Positions 26,559-35,422 of a stretch of 64,000 nt of DNA are shown here, piece by piece; position 1 is the first letter of the stretch, and every line of letters begins with the position of its first letter. The stretch is from Bacillus sp. 1NLA3E (GTDB lineage: Bacteria; Bacillota; Bacilli; Bacillales; Cytobacillaceae), in NCBI RefSeq assembly GCF_000242895.2, contig NC_021171.1, positions 4,250,001 to 4,314,000 of the forward strand, read 5' to 3'. A program made the translations under genes and the position numbers. The notes under the pieces are model-generated. The model saw nothing but the letters and a program-made list of their open reading frames with translations. It had not been told where the DNA came from and searched no databases.

Positions 26559-27010
26559 AAAAAATCTTCCTTAAAAACTCCTATTTTTATATAAATGTAA
26601 TGAAGTGTCTCGTCTCCAGATAGAACATGAAAAATAGGAGTAACTTGAGTAAGTCCGTTGTGTTCCATATAATCTATTAACATTTTATAGGCAATTTCTG
26701 TGTCTCTCTCAAAATTGGAAGAAGATAAACAGAGAGAAATCATATTCTCAATACTAAAATAGCTATGGAAGTACATATCATCCATTATTTCCAAACTGTC
26801 CTGATTGACTGGTATAAAGACTTCCCCATTGATAATTTCATCTAGTGGCACATTATTGATTGAATAATACATTGGACCCTTAATGGATGCTTTTATTTTT
26901 ACAATATCGTTTAAGAAATCCGTCATTACTTTTTCCATATCTTGATAATGAAATCTATATTTTCTTGAAATAACATTTGTGTAGCGAATATGGTCATTAG
27001 GATTGATCAT
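26555..27010 (-). CDS. DUF5085-like small protein, copy 2
   Basis: 151 residues from the ATG at 27010 (MINPNDHIRYTNV), with GAGGAGG six bases upstream; only one base separates it from the previous stop. It has no signal peptide or membrane helix. The order of segments (KYRFHYQDMEKVM, GPMYYSINNVP, HSYFSIENMISL, QVTPIFHVLSGDE) fits the DUF5085 family often found beside LXG/T7SS effectors; the fold looks like an effector-binding (GyrI-like) alpha/beta protein. It resembles the upstream gene in layout. A chaperone, targeting or immunity function is possible; I cannot decide between them. Confidence 0.72.
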   Translation of the reverse strand: MINPNDHIRYTNVISRKYRFHYQDMEKVMTDFLNDIVKIKASIKGPMYYSINNVPLDEIINGEVFIPVNQDSLEIMDDMYFHSYFSIENMISLCLSSSNFERDTEIAYKMLIDYMEHNGLTQVTPIFHVLSGDETLHYIYIKIGVFKEDFL

Positions 27011-27011
27011 A

Positions 27012-27461
27012 TCAACCCTCCTCAACTATTGGAGCAAAAATATCGATAATTCCTTCTCCATAAACATCCAGGTAAATATGAAAAAAAGGTTCTTGCAACA
27101 CTAAATTGGTATCTTTGGCAGCTACTCGAAGGACGTTATAAGAAAGATTAATATCTTCTTCCAAATCTGCATGTCTATATACTAATGCATCACCAAAACT
27201 CCATTTATCTTGAAAACTATATTTATCATTTTCCGTCATACTTATTTGTTCATTAATAGGTAGGTAAAAAGTATATTCCGCTTCATTTTCGAAAAGATCA
27301 ACCTTGTTAATTTGATAAATAACTGGGCCCGTTGCATATAAGCCATTTTTAATTACTGCATTTCTCAAATCACGAGCAATAAGGTACCATTTATCCATTC
27401 TACATTTTGATTTCGTACTAATAACATTATTGAATATGATTGGACAACGTTTAATTTTCAT
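27012..27461 (-). CDS. DUF5085-like small protein, copy 1
   Basis: 149 residues, cytoplasmic, starting MKIKRCPIIFNNVISTKSKC. Layout parallels the next gene: an N-terminal strand, a helix with WYLIARDLRNAVIKNG, GPVIYQINKVD, FYLPINEQISM, a helix LSYNVLRVAAKDTN and EPFFHIYLDVYG. The two copies are diverged, so the duplication is old or each has a different partner. It follows the polytopic membrane protein by 22 bases in what looks like one transcript with the toxin candidate. No enzymatic residues are recognisable. Confidence 0.68.
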   Translation of the reverse strand: MKIKRCPIIFNNVISTKSKCRMDKWYLIARDLRNAVIKNGLYATGPVIYQINKVDLFENEAEYTFYLPINEQISMTENDKYSFQDKWSFGDALVYRHADLEEDINLSYNVLRVAAKDTNLVLQEPFFHIYLDVYGEGIIDIFAPIVEEG

Positions 27462-27483
27462 ATTAGGAATTCCTCACTATCTA

Positions 27484-28200
27484 TCATTTCGGCATCTTCA
27501 CCTTAAATGATTCAAATCTGAATTTACAATAAGTTAAAAGGAAAAATTCCGGCAATGCCATTGCCACACTGTATTGAAGCAATACAGCAAAAAATAGAAT
27601 TGCAAGTGCCGTAATATCTGTGGACATATCAGAAAAAAATCTTGCCGCTGCCCCTCCCAACATTGTCACTCCAAAAATAATTGGCACACTAACATAACCC
27701 TTAGAATTTTGGAAATTATATAATCCCCTGCCTTCTTTTCGTAGCTCTCCTTGTTTCACTCTTCTTACTGCCCTCATAGTAGAAATTATTAATAAAATAA
27801 TTCCTCCTAGAAACAGGATAGTACCAGTGGTTTTTATATACGATGGGGAGTTAAAAACTTCACACACACCAAAAAAGGCTTGGTAAAAATCAATTGAAAC
27901 CTTAAAGCCAATTAAACTTAAATAAACGGATAGTAATCTTTGAAATTTATAGGCAATTTTTCTCATGGTAAAAAACAAAGTAAAAAAGAACTGAAATACC
28001 CAAAGAAATAAACTCAATAAAACCATCAAAGTCATGAACGTGCTAATTTCAGTACTGATCCCCGCAAATGCAACAATTGTCGTGACTGTGCTTAAAACAA
28101 ATCCTCCCCAAAAAAAGCCAGAAACATTATTAGGACTCAACCGACCTAAAGAGACTGACTTAATTTGATAAAAGTCTACTTCTTTATTTTTAAGTAACAT
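27484..28200 (-). CDS. Polytopic membrane protein, candidate immunity protein to the glycine-zipper effector
   Basis: About 238 residues from an ATG at 28200 with AGGGGG about nine bases upstream; other ATGs at 28206 and 28209 are too close to that site. Five to six transmembrane helices are visible, including VSGFFWGGFVLSTVTTIVAF, TFMTLMVLLSLFLWVFQFFF, TGTILFLGGIILLIIST and ALAILFFAVLLQYSVAMAL. It starts 14 bases after the toxin candidate. In Staphylococcus aureus the membrane-depolarising T7SS toxin TspA is countered by the polytopic TsaI; the arrangement here is similar, though no sequence relation can be claimed by eye. Confidence 0.7.
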   Translation of the reverse strand: MLLKNKEVDFYQIKSVSLGRLSPNNVSGFFWGGFVLSTVTTIVAFAGISTEISTFMTLMVLLSLFLWVFQFFFTLFFTMRKIAYKFQRLLSVYLSLIGFKVSIDFYQAFFGVCEVFNSPSYIKTTGTILFLGGIILLIISTMRAVRRVKQGELRKEGRGLYNFQNSKGYVSVPIIFGVTMLGGAAARFFSDMSTDITALAILFFAVLLQYSVAMALPEFFLLTYCKFRFESFKVKMPK

Positions 28201-28213
28201 ATCCATCATCCCC

Positions 28214-29389
28214 CTACCACAAAACATCATTAAGTTTTTTGCCTATATTATTTGCCATGTTATCTATATTTTTACTAATCGTGTTAACACTTTCTTCTAT
28301 TTCTTTTGTAATTTTTTTAGTAGTATCTTCCGGATCATTTGCAAAGTCCTTAGTAAAATCAACAATACTCTTTTCCCCAGGCAAAATCTTCATATTAATT
28401 AAAAAGTTTATTCCTGCCCCTACTGCAGCACCAGCTACTGTACCTAATGGAGGTACAAATAGTGATCCAAAAGCCGCCCCTGCAGCAGTCGCACCCGCCC
28501 CAGAAACGACATCTACCGTGGTATCAATAGCGAATTTCTTCGTATCAAAGCCATTATTATCATATGCACCTTGAAAATTCTCAACTACGGTAATTCCAGT
28601 TCCAACCACACCCAGTCCTTTACTGGTAGCTTTTGTAACAGATTTATAGTCAAAAACATTAAAATCAGTAACTGTACCAACTACGCTGTCTACTGCAGTT
28701 TTGAAAAATACTTTCACCTTTGAATCACCAAGATGGCTGACATAATTACTCATATCATCTAATTGACTGCTTCCAAACCTTCTAATATTTTCACGGTAGC
28801 CACTACTATTGTTAAAATTAAAATTATTATTTTCATCATAGAGAGGGATTCCTCTGGTAATAAGATTCTTGTAAAATCCCTTTTTCCATAAGCTTGGGTT
28901 ACCACCAAACCTTTCAATTAGTAAATCTCTGTATCTCTGATAATCTCTTGGATTTCCACCTACAAGTTTAATAAAGGTTCTCCCATTTTCTTTTACAAAT
29001 TTAAACTTAAAATCTCCTAACTGAAAGTTAATTTTTGTCCCTTGATAAAACGATACCCCGCCTGTAAAAGACTTAACTAATTCCCAGGAGTTACCTTCAG
29101 GAAATTTAACTTTCGCCAGTTTTTCTAACGTATTTTCTGTTTGATTGTAAATATCACCAGCATTTTCAAGAAATGAACCAAGTTGTTTTAAATCTTGTTC
29201 GATGTTGCTAAAAGAGCTGGATACACTCCCTAATCTAGAACCAATATTTCTTCGGCTTAAAATTCGATGATCAATACTTCCCTTAACAGAAACAAACCCA
29301 GATTTAGATTCCTTAATAGTATTAGAATTTTGGATAATGCTGACTGAAATATCCCTTATTTTACTTGTATGAATTTTAATAAGCTCCAA
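28214..29389 (-). CDS. Candidate T7SS effector with C-terminal glycine zipper
   Basis: 391 residues from a TTG at 29389 with AAAGGAGG seven bases upstream. A longer frame reaching 29596 overlaps the partner gene and has no ribosome site. The N-terminal about 95 residues are helical and polar with no signal peptide, like the targeting domains of LXG/TspA-type T7SS substrates. The middle (100-280) is soluble. Residues about 292-332 are a glycine zipper: VVSGAGATAAGAAFGSLF and GTVAGAAVGAGINFLI. This type of segment inserts in membranes in TspA. A helical charged tail ends in LW. It follows a WXG-like partner by 46 bases and precedes a polytopic membrane protein, the usual toxin-immunity order. 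Confidence 0.7.
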   Translation of the reverse strand: MELIKIHTSKIRDISVSIIQNSNTIKESKSGFVSVKGSIDHRILSRRNIGSRLGSVSSSFSNIEQDLKQLGSFLENAGDIYNQTENTLEKLAKVKFPEGNSWELVKSFTGGVSFYQGTKINFQLGDFKFKFVKENGRTFIKLVGGNPRDYQRYRDLLIERFGGNPSLWKKGFYKNLITRGIPLYDENNNFNFNNSSGYRENIRRFGSSQLDDMSNYVSHLGDSKVKVFFKTAVDSVVGTVTDFNVFDYKSVTKATSKGLGVVGTGITVVENFQGAYDNNGFDTKKFAIDTTVDVVSGAGATAAGAAFGSLFVPPLGTVAGAAVGAGINFLINMKILPGEKSIVDFTKDFANDPEDTTKKITKEIEESVNTISKNIDNMANNIGKKLNDVLW

Positions 29390-29435
29390 GATATATCCTC
29401 CTTTTTCAATTTGACATATGCGAATATCCCCTTTG

Positions 29436-29765
29436 CTACCTCGCTTTTGCTTTAGCCTTTTTCTCAGCTTCCTCCCTTGCTTTGGCTTCCGCTTCTGCCT
29501 TGGCTCTGGCAATTTCCTCATTTCTAATTTCAACTGCTGTACTTTGAACATCGTTTCCAATTGATTCCAATTCAGATACCAACTTACGTATTTCATTCAT
29601 TAACTCATCCATTGCATTATTTATGTACATCATCTCTGATGCCTGCCACCGATTGTTTAGGATGGCTTTATTGTTTTCAACAGTCCTCCTTATATTCCGA
29701 AGGACCGATGTGTATCTTTTTAATGTATTCGCCTGCGAGGTTGCTAAGCTCACGTTAATACCCAT
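29436..29765 (-). CDS. WXG100-like helical partner of the downstream effector
   Basis: 109 residues from the ATG at 29765 (MGINVSLATSQANTL), with GCAGGTGAT upstream; an in-frame ATG at 29783 is less likely. All-helical, with W40 in RWQASEMMY where WXG proteins have their turn, then a second helix and an Ala/Glu/Lys-rich coiled-coil tail (80-109). It resembles the small YwqI/YwqH-like or Lap proteins that pair with LXG effectors for T7SS export. It is the first gene of the effector module, after the hairpins at 29797-29844. Confidence 0.75.
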   Translation of the reverse strand: MGINVSLATSQANTLKRYTSVLRNIRRTVENNKAILNNRWQASEMMYINNAMDELMNEIRKLVSELESIGNDVQSTAVEIRNEEIARAKAEAEAKAREEAEKKAKAKAR

Positions 29766-29796
29766 ATAATCACCTGCTTTCATTTTAAAAATTTCG

Positions 29797-29844
29797 CTAC
29801 CTAAGGTAGGACCCCCTCAACATAAAAGCGTTGGGTGGGAGTCC
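29797..29844 (-). terminator. Paired hairpins between the Ig-repeat gene and the effector module
   Basis: A long imperfect stem (29809-29821 with 29830-29844) and a small perfect CTACC-TAA-GGTAG palindrome (29797-29809) abut each other, followed by ATTTTT on the minus strand. They lie between the stop at 29869 and the ATG at 29765 and may attenuate transcription into the effector genes. Confidence 0.55.
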
Positions 29845-29868
29845 ATTCCCTAAAAGAGTAGCTACCCC

Positions 29869-32800
29869 TTATACTTCCTCTTCGGCTCCATCTTCTTTTT
29901 TCTTTCTAAAAACTAGTGAGCCCAGCAGACCAATCACCCCAACGACCCCGGCGATGGATCCCATCATGAATGGTTTATTTTCATAGAACTTCACGATAAG
30001 ACTCTTTTCAACGATTTTAAAAGGAAGAACAGATTTTATTTCATTGCCCGCTTCATCATACGCTGAAACTTTAATTTCATATGATTTCTTGTCAGATAGC
30101 TTTGTTTTGATTACCTCGGTTCCATCCTCTGTTACCACTTCACCGTCAAAAACTTTGCCATTAAGTGTAACAGTCTTTATTTTATCCAAAGGATTATCGA
30201 GACGAATGCTGACCGATACTGGATTATAGTATTTTCCGCCTTTTTTGACTCCGTCATAAACGACTTTTGGGGCCGTTTTATCAATGATGAACTCAACACT
30301 AATTTGCTTAATATTTCCTGCTTTATCTTTTACTTCAAAATAAAGAACGTGTTTGCCCTCTTCTTTAATTGGAGTTCCCAACTTATATGGTTTGCCATCA
30401 AGCGTTTGCGTGATGATATCATATTCGCTGAAATCCTCAATTAATAGCTGTGGAATCAAGTCCTTATTAAAGTATTTATTAGAGATTGGTTCTTTGAACT
30501 TAATGACCGGCGATGTTTTATCGATTGTAAAAACAATCGTCCGGGTTGTTACATTATTCGCTAAGTCAGTAATGACTGCTTTAAACACATAATCTTTCTC
30601 ATAATCTAGCTTTTTACCGTTTTCAAATGGATCGCCATTTAGCATTACCGATGTTTTACTAGGGTCTAAATGTTTATCTGAGTAAGTTATCTTTGGAACC
30701 ATGTCCTTGTTAAAGAACCCATCCAATATCCCTGAGATATTTAGCTCTGGCTTCGTTGTATCCAAAGTAAAGCTAATTTCTAATGTCGTTTCATTTCCCG
30801 CTTTATCGCGCGCAAGCACCTTGTAGTGGTAGGCCATTTCCGAAGAAGCGAGTGGAAGGTTATTTTTCACATTAGCTCCATCGTTCAATGTTACCGATAC
30901 GATCGAATCCTCCGGCTCATCAAGCGCAAATTCTGGTGTAAAGATTTTGTTAATAAATTCCCCGTCTGTTATAACGCGACTTTCACCTTTAAATTTCGAC
31001 GTAATCACTGGTTTCGTTTTATCAATCGTAAATTTAACTTGTTGGCTGAAGCTGTTCCCTGCTTTATCGGTTGCCTCTACGACTACTTCATAATCGCCTT
31101 CAGCACTGAAATGATGCGTGAGCGTGGCCACTGAATTCTCATATTGATGATGAGCGATCGTAAAGTTGCCGGCATTATAGTTGGCACCATCTTTTGTGAC
31201 CTTAATTTTGTTGACATCTAAGTTAACGTCCTTAATCGTCGCCGTGACAGGCTTATCCACATTGTATTCTTGATTATTTTCGACACCTGTAATTTCAATC
31301 GCCGGTTTCACTTTATCAACCGTAAACGTTTTGGCAGCTTCGATTGGTCCATTGCCTGCTTTATCTTTTGCTTTAATCCATACGGTGTACAATCCATCTA
31401 GACTAAAATCATAATTTAACGCTGACATCTTTCCAGTATTTTTCCACTCCCCGATATCCAACTGTTTACCGTCTTTTGTCGCTGTCAATTCCACATTATT
31501 TGTCGCAAAGTTCAATTCATCGACCGTCACCGAAACCGGCTTCTCGGCTGGATTGAACGATTGATCTTCAACTCCGTTAATCTTCAAAACAGGATTGGTT
31601 TTATCAATAACAAACGAAATTGGCTCGTGTTCCTGATAATTGCCCGCTTTATCTGTTAAATTCAGATTAACTAGATAGCTTCCTTCTTCTGTGAAAATAA
31701 AGCTATTTTGAGCCGTCGTCCCTGTTTGCCCAAGTTGACCAACTAACGAGTATGGTTTACCGTCCCTCGTCACAGTCAGGTTTTTACCGTTTAGGTTAAG
31801 ATTTCGGTCGATCACTTTCGCCTCAACAGGTTTATCCACATTATAATGATCATCGTTTCCAACACCTGTGATGCTTAAAAGCGGCTTGGTTTTGTCCACG
31901 GTAAATTTAACAGTTTGTTTATCGCCCAAATTACCTGCTAAGTCCATTGCATTAACGGTAATTTCATATTCACCATCTTCTGTGAATAAATTACTTAAGC
32001 TGGAACTTTCAGCAGTATTTTTCCAATCCCCAATGGAAATAGCTTGCTTCTCGTCACCAGCCTCGACTTTCTTGGTGGCTTCAATCGTTACATTATTGCC
32101 TTCAAAATTTCGCTCATTTACCGAAATCGATACAGCCTTGTCAGCATTATAATAAGAACCATTTTCGTTACTATTAGAGATCCCGATAATCGGTTTGACA
32201 TTATCAATCGTAAAATGCAACTCTTTCTTTGCTTTATTGAGGGCCTTGTCTTCAGCTTCAACAACGACAACATAGTCGCCATCTTTGTCAAAGAAGTGAG
32301 CTAGCGAAGCTTTCTCTCCGGCATTCTCCCATTTTTTAATTTCGGTGTAAGGTTCTGCATCCTTATCTCGATCAGTTTTTCTTGTAGCAGTAATCGTGAC
32401 ATTATCTGTTTCAAAATTATGTTCAAGAATATTAACGTTCAGTGTGCCATTTTTAAGGAAACTTCCTTCACTTATGCCACTGAAATCAAGCGCTGGTGCG
32501 GTATGGTCAATAGTGAAAGACATTTTCTTTTCAGTCGTTCTTTCAGTGCGATCCGTGGCAATCAGGATCAATTCATAATCTCCTTCTTCTGTAAAATCAA
32601 GAGATTTCATGGCTTTAATTAAATTGTTTTCTACATTACCTTTTAATGTTTCGGACAGGATTTGTTGGCCGTCACGCTTAATTACTAATGTCGCTTCGCG
32701 AAGCGTTAAATCCAATGCTGTTAAGACTACGTCTTTTATTTCTTGATAGTGTCCGCCGTTGGTAATCTTTGAAATCTCGAGTTCCGGATTTGTTTGGTCC

Positions 32801-34821
32801 ACAGTAAACGTGACAGGCGCCGCTTTCGCTCTATTCTGAGCAAAATCAGTTGTCTCTAGCTCAATCGAATACACTCCATCCTCTGTAAAATCATATTGAT
32901 TAGAGGCATTTTCACCATTTTGGTTTAGTGGTGATACAGTTTGAATCTTTCCATCTTTTTTAACGGTTAGTGTCGTGTGCCCCAAATCGATATTCTTATC
33001 ATTAACACCAATATCGACGCCCTTTAGCGGTGCGCTATAAAGAGCTTGATCAACTACATTATTGATATATGGCATTGGTGCTGTTGCGTCAATTGTAAAA
33101 GTAATAGGTTCCCCCTTTACAATCGGGTGCAACAGATTGTCAATTGCTGAAACTTCTAAAGTGTAGTCGCCATCCTCAGTAAATTGGCGGGTCCATTGTG
33201 CACCAAACAGGCCAAGCAAGGAGCGAGTGATTTTTGGACTATAATCTTCAGAAGTCCCACCATTTACCTTCGTTGCAGTTAATGCCGTTTTTCCTAATAC
33301 AAAAGTAAGATCCTCTACAGAAAGCTTGAAATCCTTTGTTTGATAATACTTTTGATCAATATTGTGGGTAACCTTTGGTGCTGTCACGTCAATCGTGAAC
33401 GAGACGTTTTTAGTCGATTCATTTCCGGCTTGGTCTGTCGCTTTTAAAGTAAGCTCATAAATTCCATCTGCTTCAGCAGCCAGTGATGCATTTCCGGCTT
33501 CATCTAACACAAGTAAGTTATTCAAGCTGACTTCTTTTCCGTCCATGCCCTTTCGTGTCCCGCTAATCGAAGCCTTTTCTTTGTTAAAATTTGTATCAAA
33601 AATACTAATTATAATATTCTGCTTACTGCTATACTCCCCTTGAGCTGGGTTGCCCGCTCCATCTGTCACCGAAAGGGCTGGAGGAGTGCTGTCAATTTCA
33701 AATGTAAATGGAGGGAGCTTATGAGATTCTCCATTTTTATTTTTGTCCGTAACGGTAGCATCAATGACATATTTACCATCTTGGGTAAATTCATAATCTA
33801 GAAAAGCCTCTTTCGTGTTTTGTTCATTTATTTTTAGGACTGCACTCGTAGGCTCTCCATGCTCCCCAATTTTTGAAATGGAAGCCGTTGCTGTCGCAAT
33901 CGAAATCCCGCTATTCACTTTGAATTGAACCTTTTTTGATCTGGAATAGCCAGTATCGGCGATTTTTAATGAATGCTCGATATCTGTAACTGACAGTTCA
34001 GGAGATTTCTTATTAATAGCAAACGAAACCCTCTTCTCGGTCCCAACGTTGCCTGCTTTGTCTTTCGCGTTTATAGAGACTTCGAACTCGCCGCTATTGG
34101 AGAACAAGTGTGAAGCTTCCCAGGCTCCGGACTGATCATTTTGCTTCCATACAGGAGAAATCTCAGATTGTTCATTGCTGTTTAGATCCTTCACTAAAAC
34201 CGTCACATTTTTATCTATGAAATACTTCTCGGTCACTGCCATGTTTAGGGTAATGTCGTTCTTGCTTAAAGCACCTTCTGCAACACCTGATAATTTGATG
34301 ACGGGAGCCTCAGTATCCCTGGTGATATGGAAATTCCCTTCCGAAGGTGATAACCCCCAAGAATTCCCATCCTTAATGCTAGTAGTAATATCCAGCTTCC
34401 CATCCTTATTAACAGGAATTTCCACAAGATAGCTTCCATCAAATTCCGCGTTGGTATTCAATTTTTCTTTTATCGAAATAGGAACAACAGCAGTTTCTCC
34501 CATCTTCGCGGTTACTTCAAACGGTCTTTCTGTAGGTAACACCTCGTCTTTATTCATGGCCTTCCATTTCGTAAAATCTTCCTGCAAATCAACAGTGATG
34601 GTAACAGTGTCCTTATTGGTAAACCACTCAAGCTTAAATTCGGGATTGGTAACCATATTCCAAGTCTCATCACCAAAGATAATCTTTCTGGCCACTTCAT
34701 CTGAATCTGACCATACCTTATTGTTAAAAATAAGAATGGTAGTCAGTAATAACACGGCAACTGGAAAAAAAAATAATAGTTTCATATTCTTACTTTTGAA
34801 TTTCTCTTTCCTGTTTTTCAT
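29869..34821 (-). CDS. Giant bitopic surface protein with about 15 Ig-like repeats (T7SS island)
   Basis: 1650 residues. A basic N-terminus and hydrophobic segment (about 14-32) form a signal or anchor. The body is about 15 Ig-like domains of 70-100 residues, each ending in a linker of the form F-x-(I/V)-D-x-T-x-P and containing DKAGN-like turns. A transmembrane helix near the C-terminus (about 1617-1640) is followed by RKKKEDGAEEEV, so the protein is anchored at its C-terminal end and possibly at both ends; there is no LPxTG. At this length it can cross the whole cell wall. It follows the kinase and Thr-motif genes in the same direction. It may stand in for EsaA/YueB, the extracellular arm of the T7SSb channel; inference only. 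Confidence 0.85.
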   Translation of the reverse strand: MKNRKEKFKSKNMKLLFFFPVAVLLLTTILIFNNKVWSDSDEVARKIIFGDETWNMVTNPEFKLEWFTNKDTVTITVDLQEDFTKWKAMNKDEVLPTERPFEVTAKMGETAVVPISIKEKLNTNAEFDGSYLVEIPVNKDGKLDITTSIKDGNSWGLSPSEGNFHITRDTEAPVIKLSGVAEGALSKNDITLNMAVTEKYFIDKNVTVLVKDLNSNEQSEISPVWKQNDQSGAWEASHLFSNSGEFEVSINAKDKAGNVGTEKRVSFAINKKSPELSVTDIEHSLKIADTGYSRSKKVQFKVNSGISIATATASISKIGEHGEPTSAVLKINEQNTKEAFLDYEFTQDGKYVIDATVTDKNKNGESHKLPPFTFEIDSTPPALSVTDGAGNPAQGEYSSKQNIIISIFDTNFNKEKASISGTRKGMDGKEVSLNNLLVLDEAGNASLAAEADGIYELTLKATDQAGNESTKNVSFTIDVTAPKVTHNIDQKYYQTKDFKLSVEDLTFVLGKTALTATKVNGGTSEDYSPKITRSLLGLFGAQWTRQFTEDGDYTLEVSAIDNLLHPIVKGEPITFTIDATAPMPYINNVVDQALYSAPLKGVDIGVNDKNIDLGHTTLTVKKDGKIQTVSPLNQNGENASNQYDFTEDGVYSIELETTDFAQNRAKAAPVTFTVDQTNPELEISKITNGGHYQEIKDVVLTALDLTLREATLVIKRDGQQILSETLKGNVENNLIKAMKSLDFTEEGDYELILIATDRTERTTEKKMSFTIDHTAPALDFSGISEGSFLKNGTLNVNILEHNFETDNVTITATRKTDRDKDAEPYTEIKKWENAGEKASLAHFFDKDGDYVVVVEAEDKALNKAKKELHFTIDNVKPIIGISNSNENGSYYNADKAVSISVNERNFEGNNVTIEATKKVEAGDEKQAISIGDWKNTAESSSLSNLFTEDGEYEITVNAMDLAGNLGDKQTVKFTVDKTKPLLSITGVGNDDHYNVDKPVEAKVIDRNLNLNGKNLTVTRDGKPYSLVGQLGQTGTTAQNSFIFTEEGSYLVNLNLTDKAGNYQEHEPISFVIDKTNPVLKINGVEDQSFNPAEKPVSVTVDELNFATNNVELTATKDGKQLDIGEWKNTGKMSALNYDFSLDGLYTVWIKAKDKAGNGPIEAAKTFTVDKVKPAIEITGVENNQEYNVDKPVTATIKDVNLDVNKIKVTKDGANYNAGNFTIAHHQYENSVATLTHHFSAEGDYEVVVEATDKAGNSFSQQVKFTIDKTKPVITSKFKGESRVITDGEFINKIFTPEFALDEPEDSIVSVTLNDGANVKNNLPLASSEMAYHYKVLARDKAGNETTLEISFTLDTTKPELNISGILDGFFNKDMVPKITYSDKHLDPSKTSVMLNGDPFENGKKLDYEKDYVFKAVITDLANNVTTRTIVFTIDKTSPVIKFKEPISNKYFNKDLIPQLLIEDFSEYDIITQTLDGKPYKLGTPIKEEGKHVLYFEVKDKAGNIKQISVEFIIDKTAPKVVYDGVKKGGKYYNPVSVSIRLDNPLDKIKTVTLNGKVFDGEVVTEDGTEVIKTKLSDKKSYEIKVSAYDEAGNEIKSVLPFKIVEKSLIVKFYENKPFMMGSIAGVVGVIGLLGSLVFRKKKEDGAEEEV

Positions 34822-34836
34822 TTTCTTGTTCTCCTC

Positions 34837-35313
34837 TTAAATGATCGTTTCCGAATGGACAATCATAATCTCGATTTCTTTTTTAAAGCTTGTTTTAAGT
34901 TCCTCTTCTAAAATTCCAGTTAATAACGATGTTTCGTCGACTGCGGTTAAAATAGAAGTTTCCTCAGGATAGACACCTAATATCGATGTTTCTTCAATGT
35001 TTTGCTCTTGAAGTAAGGCGGTTTGTTCGCCTGCCTGATTCATCAACTCCGTTGCAGCAACCGCTTCTGCCAAGGCCCGGTCTTGATCAACCACTTTTTT
35101 TCTAATCTTTATTTCATTTGTCGTCCGTTTCTCACTCTTAGCCCCATCCTGGTTATTGTTTCTACGCCATTTCTTGCTTGTTTTGCGAAAACTAAATCCG
35201 GTCAGATGTTCAATAACCTGTGAAATATTTAGCTTGATATAGACGTAAATCGAGATAGAAAGGGTAATTATCGCTCCAGCCAAACCCCCATAAAACATAA
35301 TCTGGTATTGCAT
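34837..35313 (-). CDS. Single-helix membrane protein with a ladder of Thr-x-x-Leu motifs
   Basis: 158 residues. One transmembrane helix (about 9-28) is followed by a basic stretch (42-75) and an acidic tail. The tail holds four similar motifs at even spacing: EQTALL (T98), EETSIL (T109), EETSIL (T119) and DETSLL (T128). FHA domains bind phosphothreonine followed by a hydrophobic residue at +3, which all four provide. The gene is 15 bases upstream of the Ig-repeat gene and 109 bases downstream of the Ser/Thr kinase. The FHA domains of EssC and of the 38179 protein are encoded nearby. It looks like a kinase substrate that recruits FHA proteins to the membrane; the motif is seen, phosphorylation is inferred. 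Confidence 0.75.
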   Translation of the reverse strand: MQYQIMFYGGLAGAIITLSISIYVYIKLNISQVIEHLTGFSFRKTSKKWRRNNNQDGAKSEKRTTNEIKIRKKVVDQDRALAEAVAATELMNQAGEQTALLQEQNIEETSILGVYPEETSILTAVDETSLLTGILEEELKTSFKKEIEIMIVHSETII

Positions 35314-35422
35314 TTCCCTCCCCCTTTCTTAATAAAATTGGTAGCGCGAGCCTTCCATTTCGGTAGGACTAAAAATCCGTTGAACTTGTACGGAAAATCC
35401 TCGCTTAATTTTTGCGGCCACA

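Noticed and set aside
29390-29596. N-terminal extension of the glycine-zipper effector
   Set aside because: It overlaps the WXG-like gene in another frame and reads as a Lys/Arg-rich shadow; the TTG at 29389 has AAAGGAGG at the right distance.
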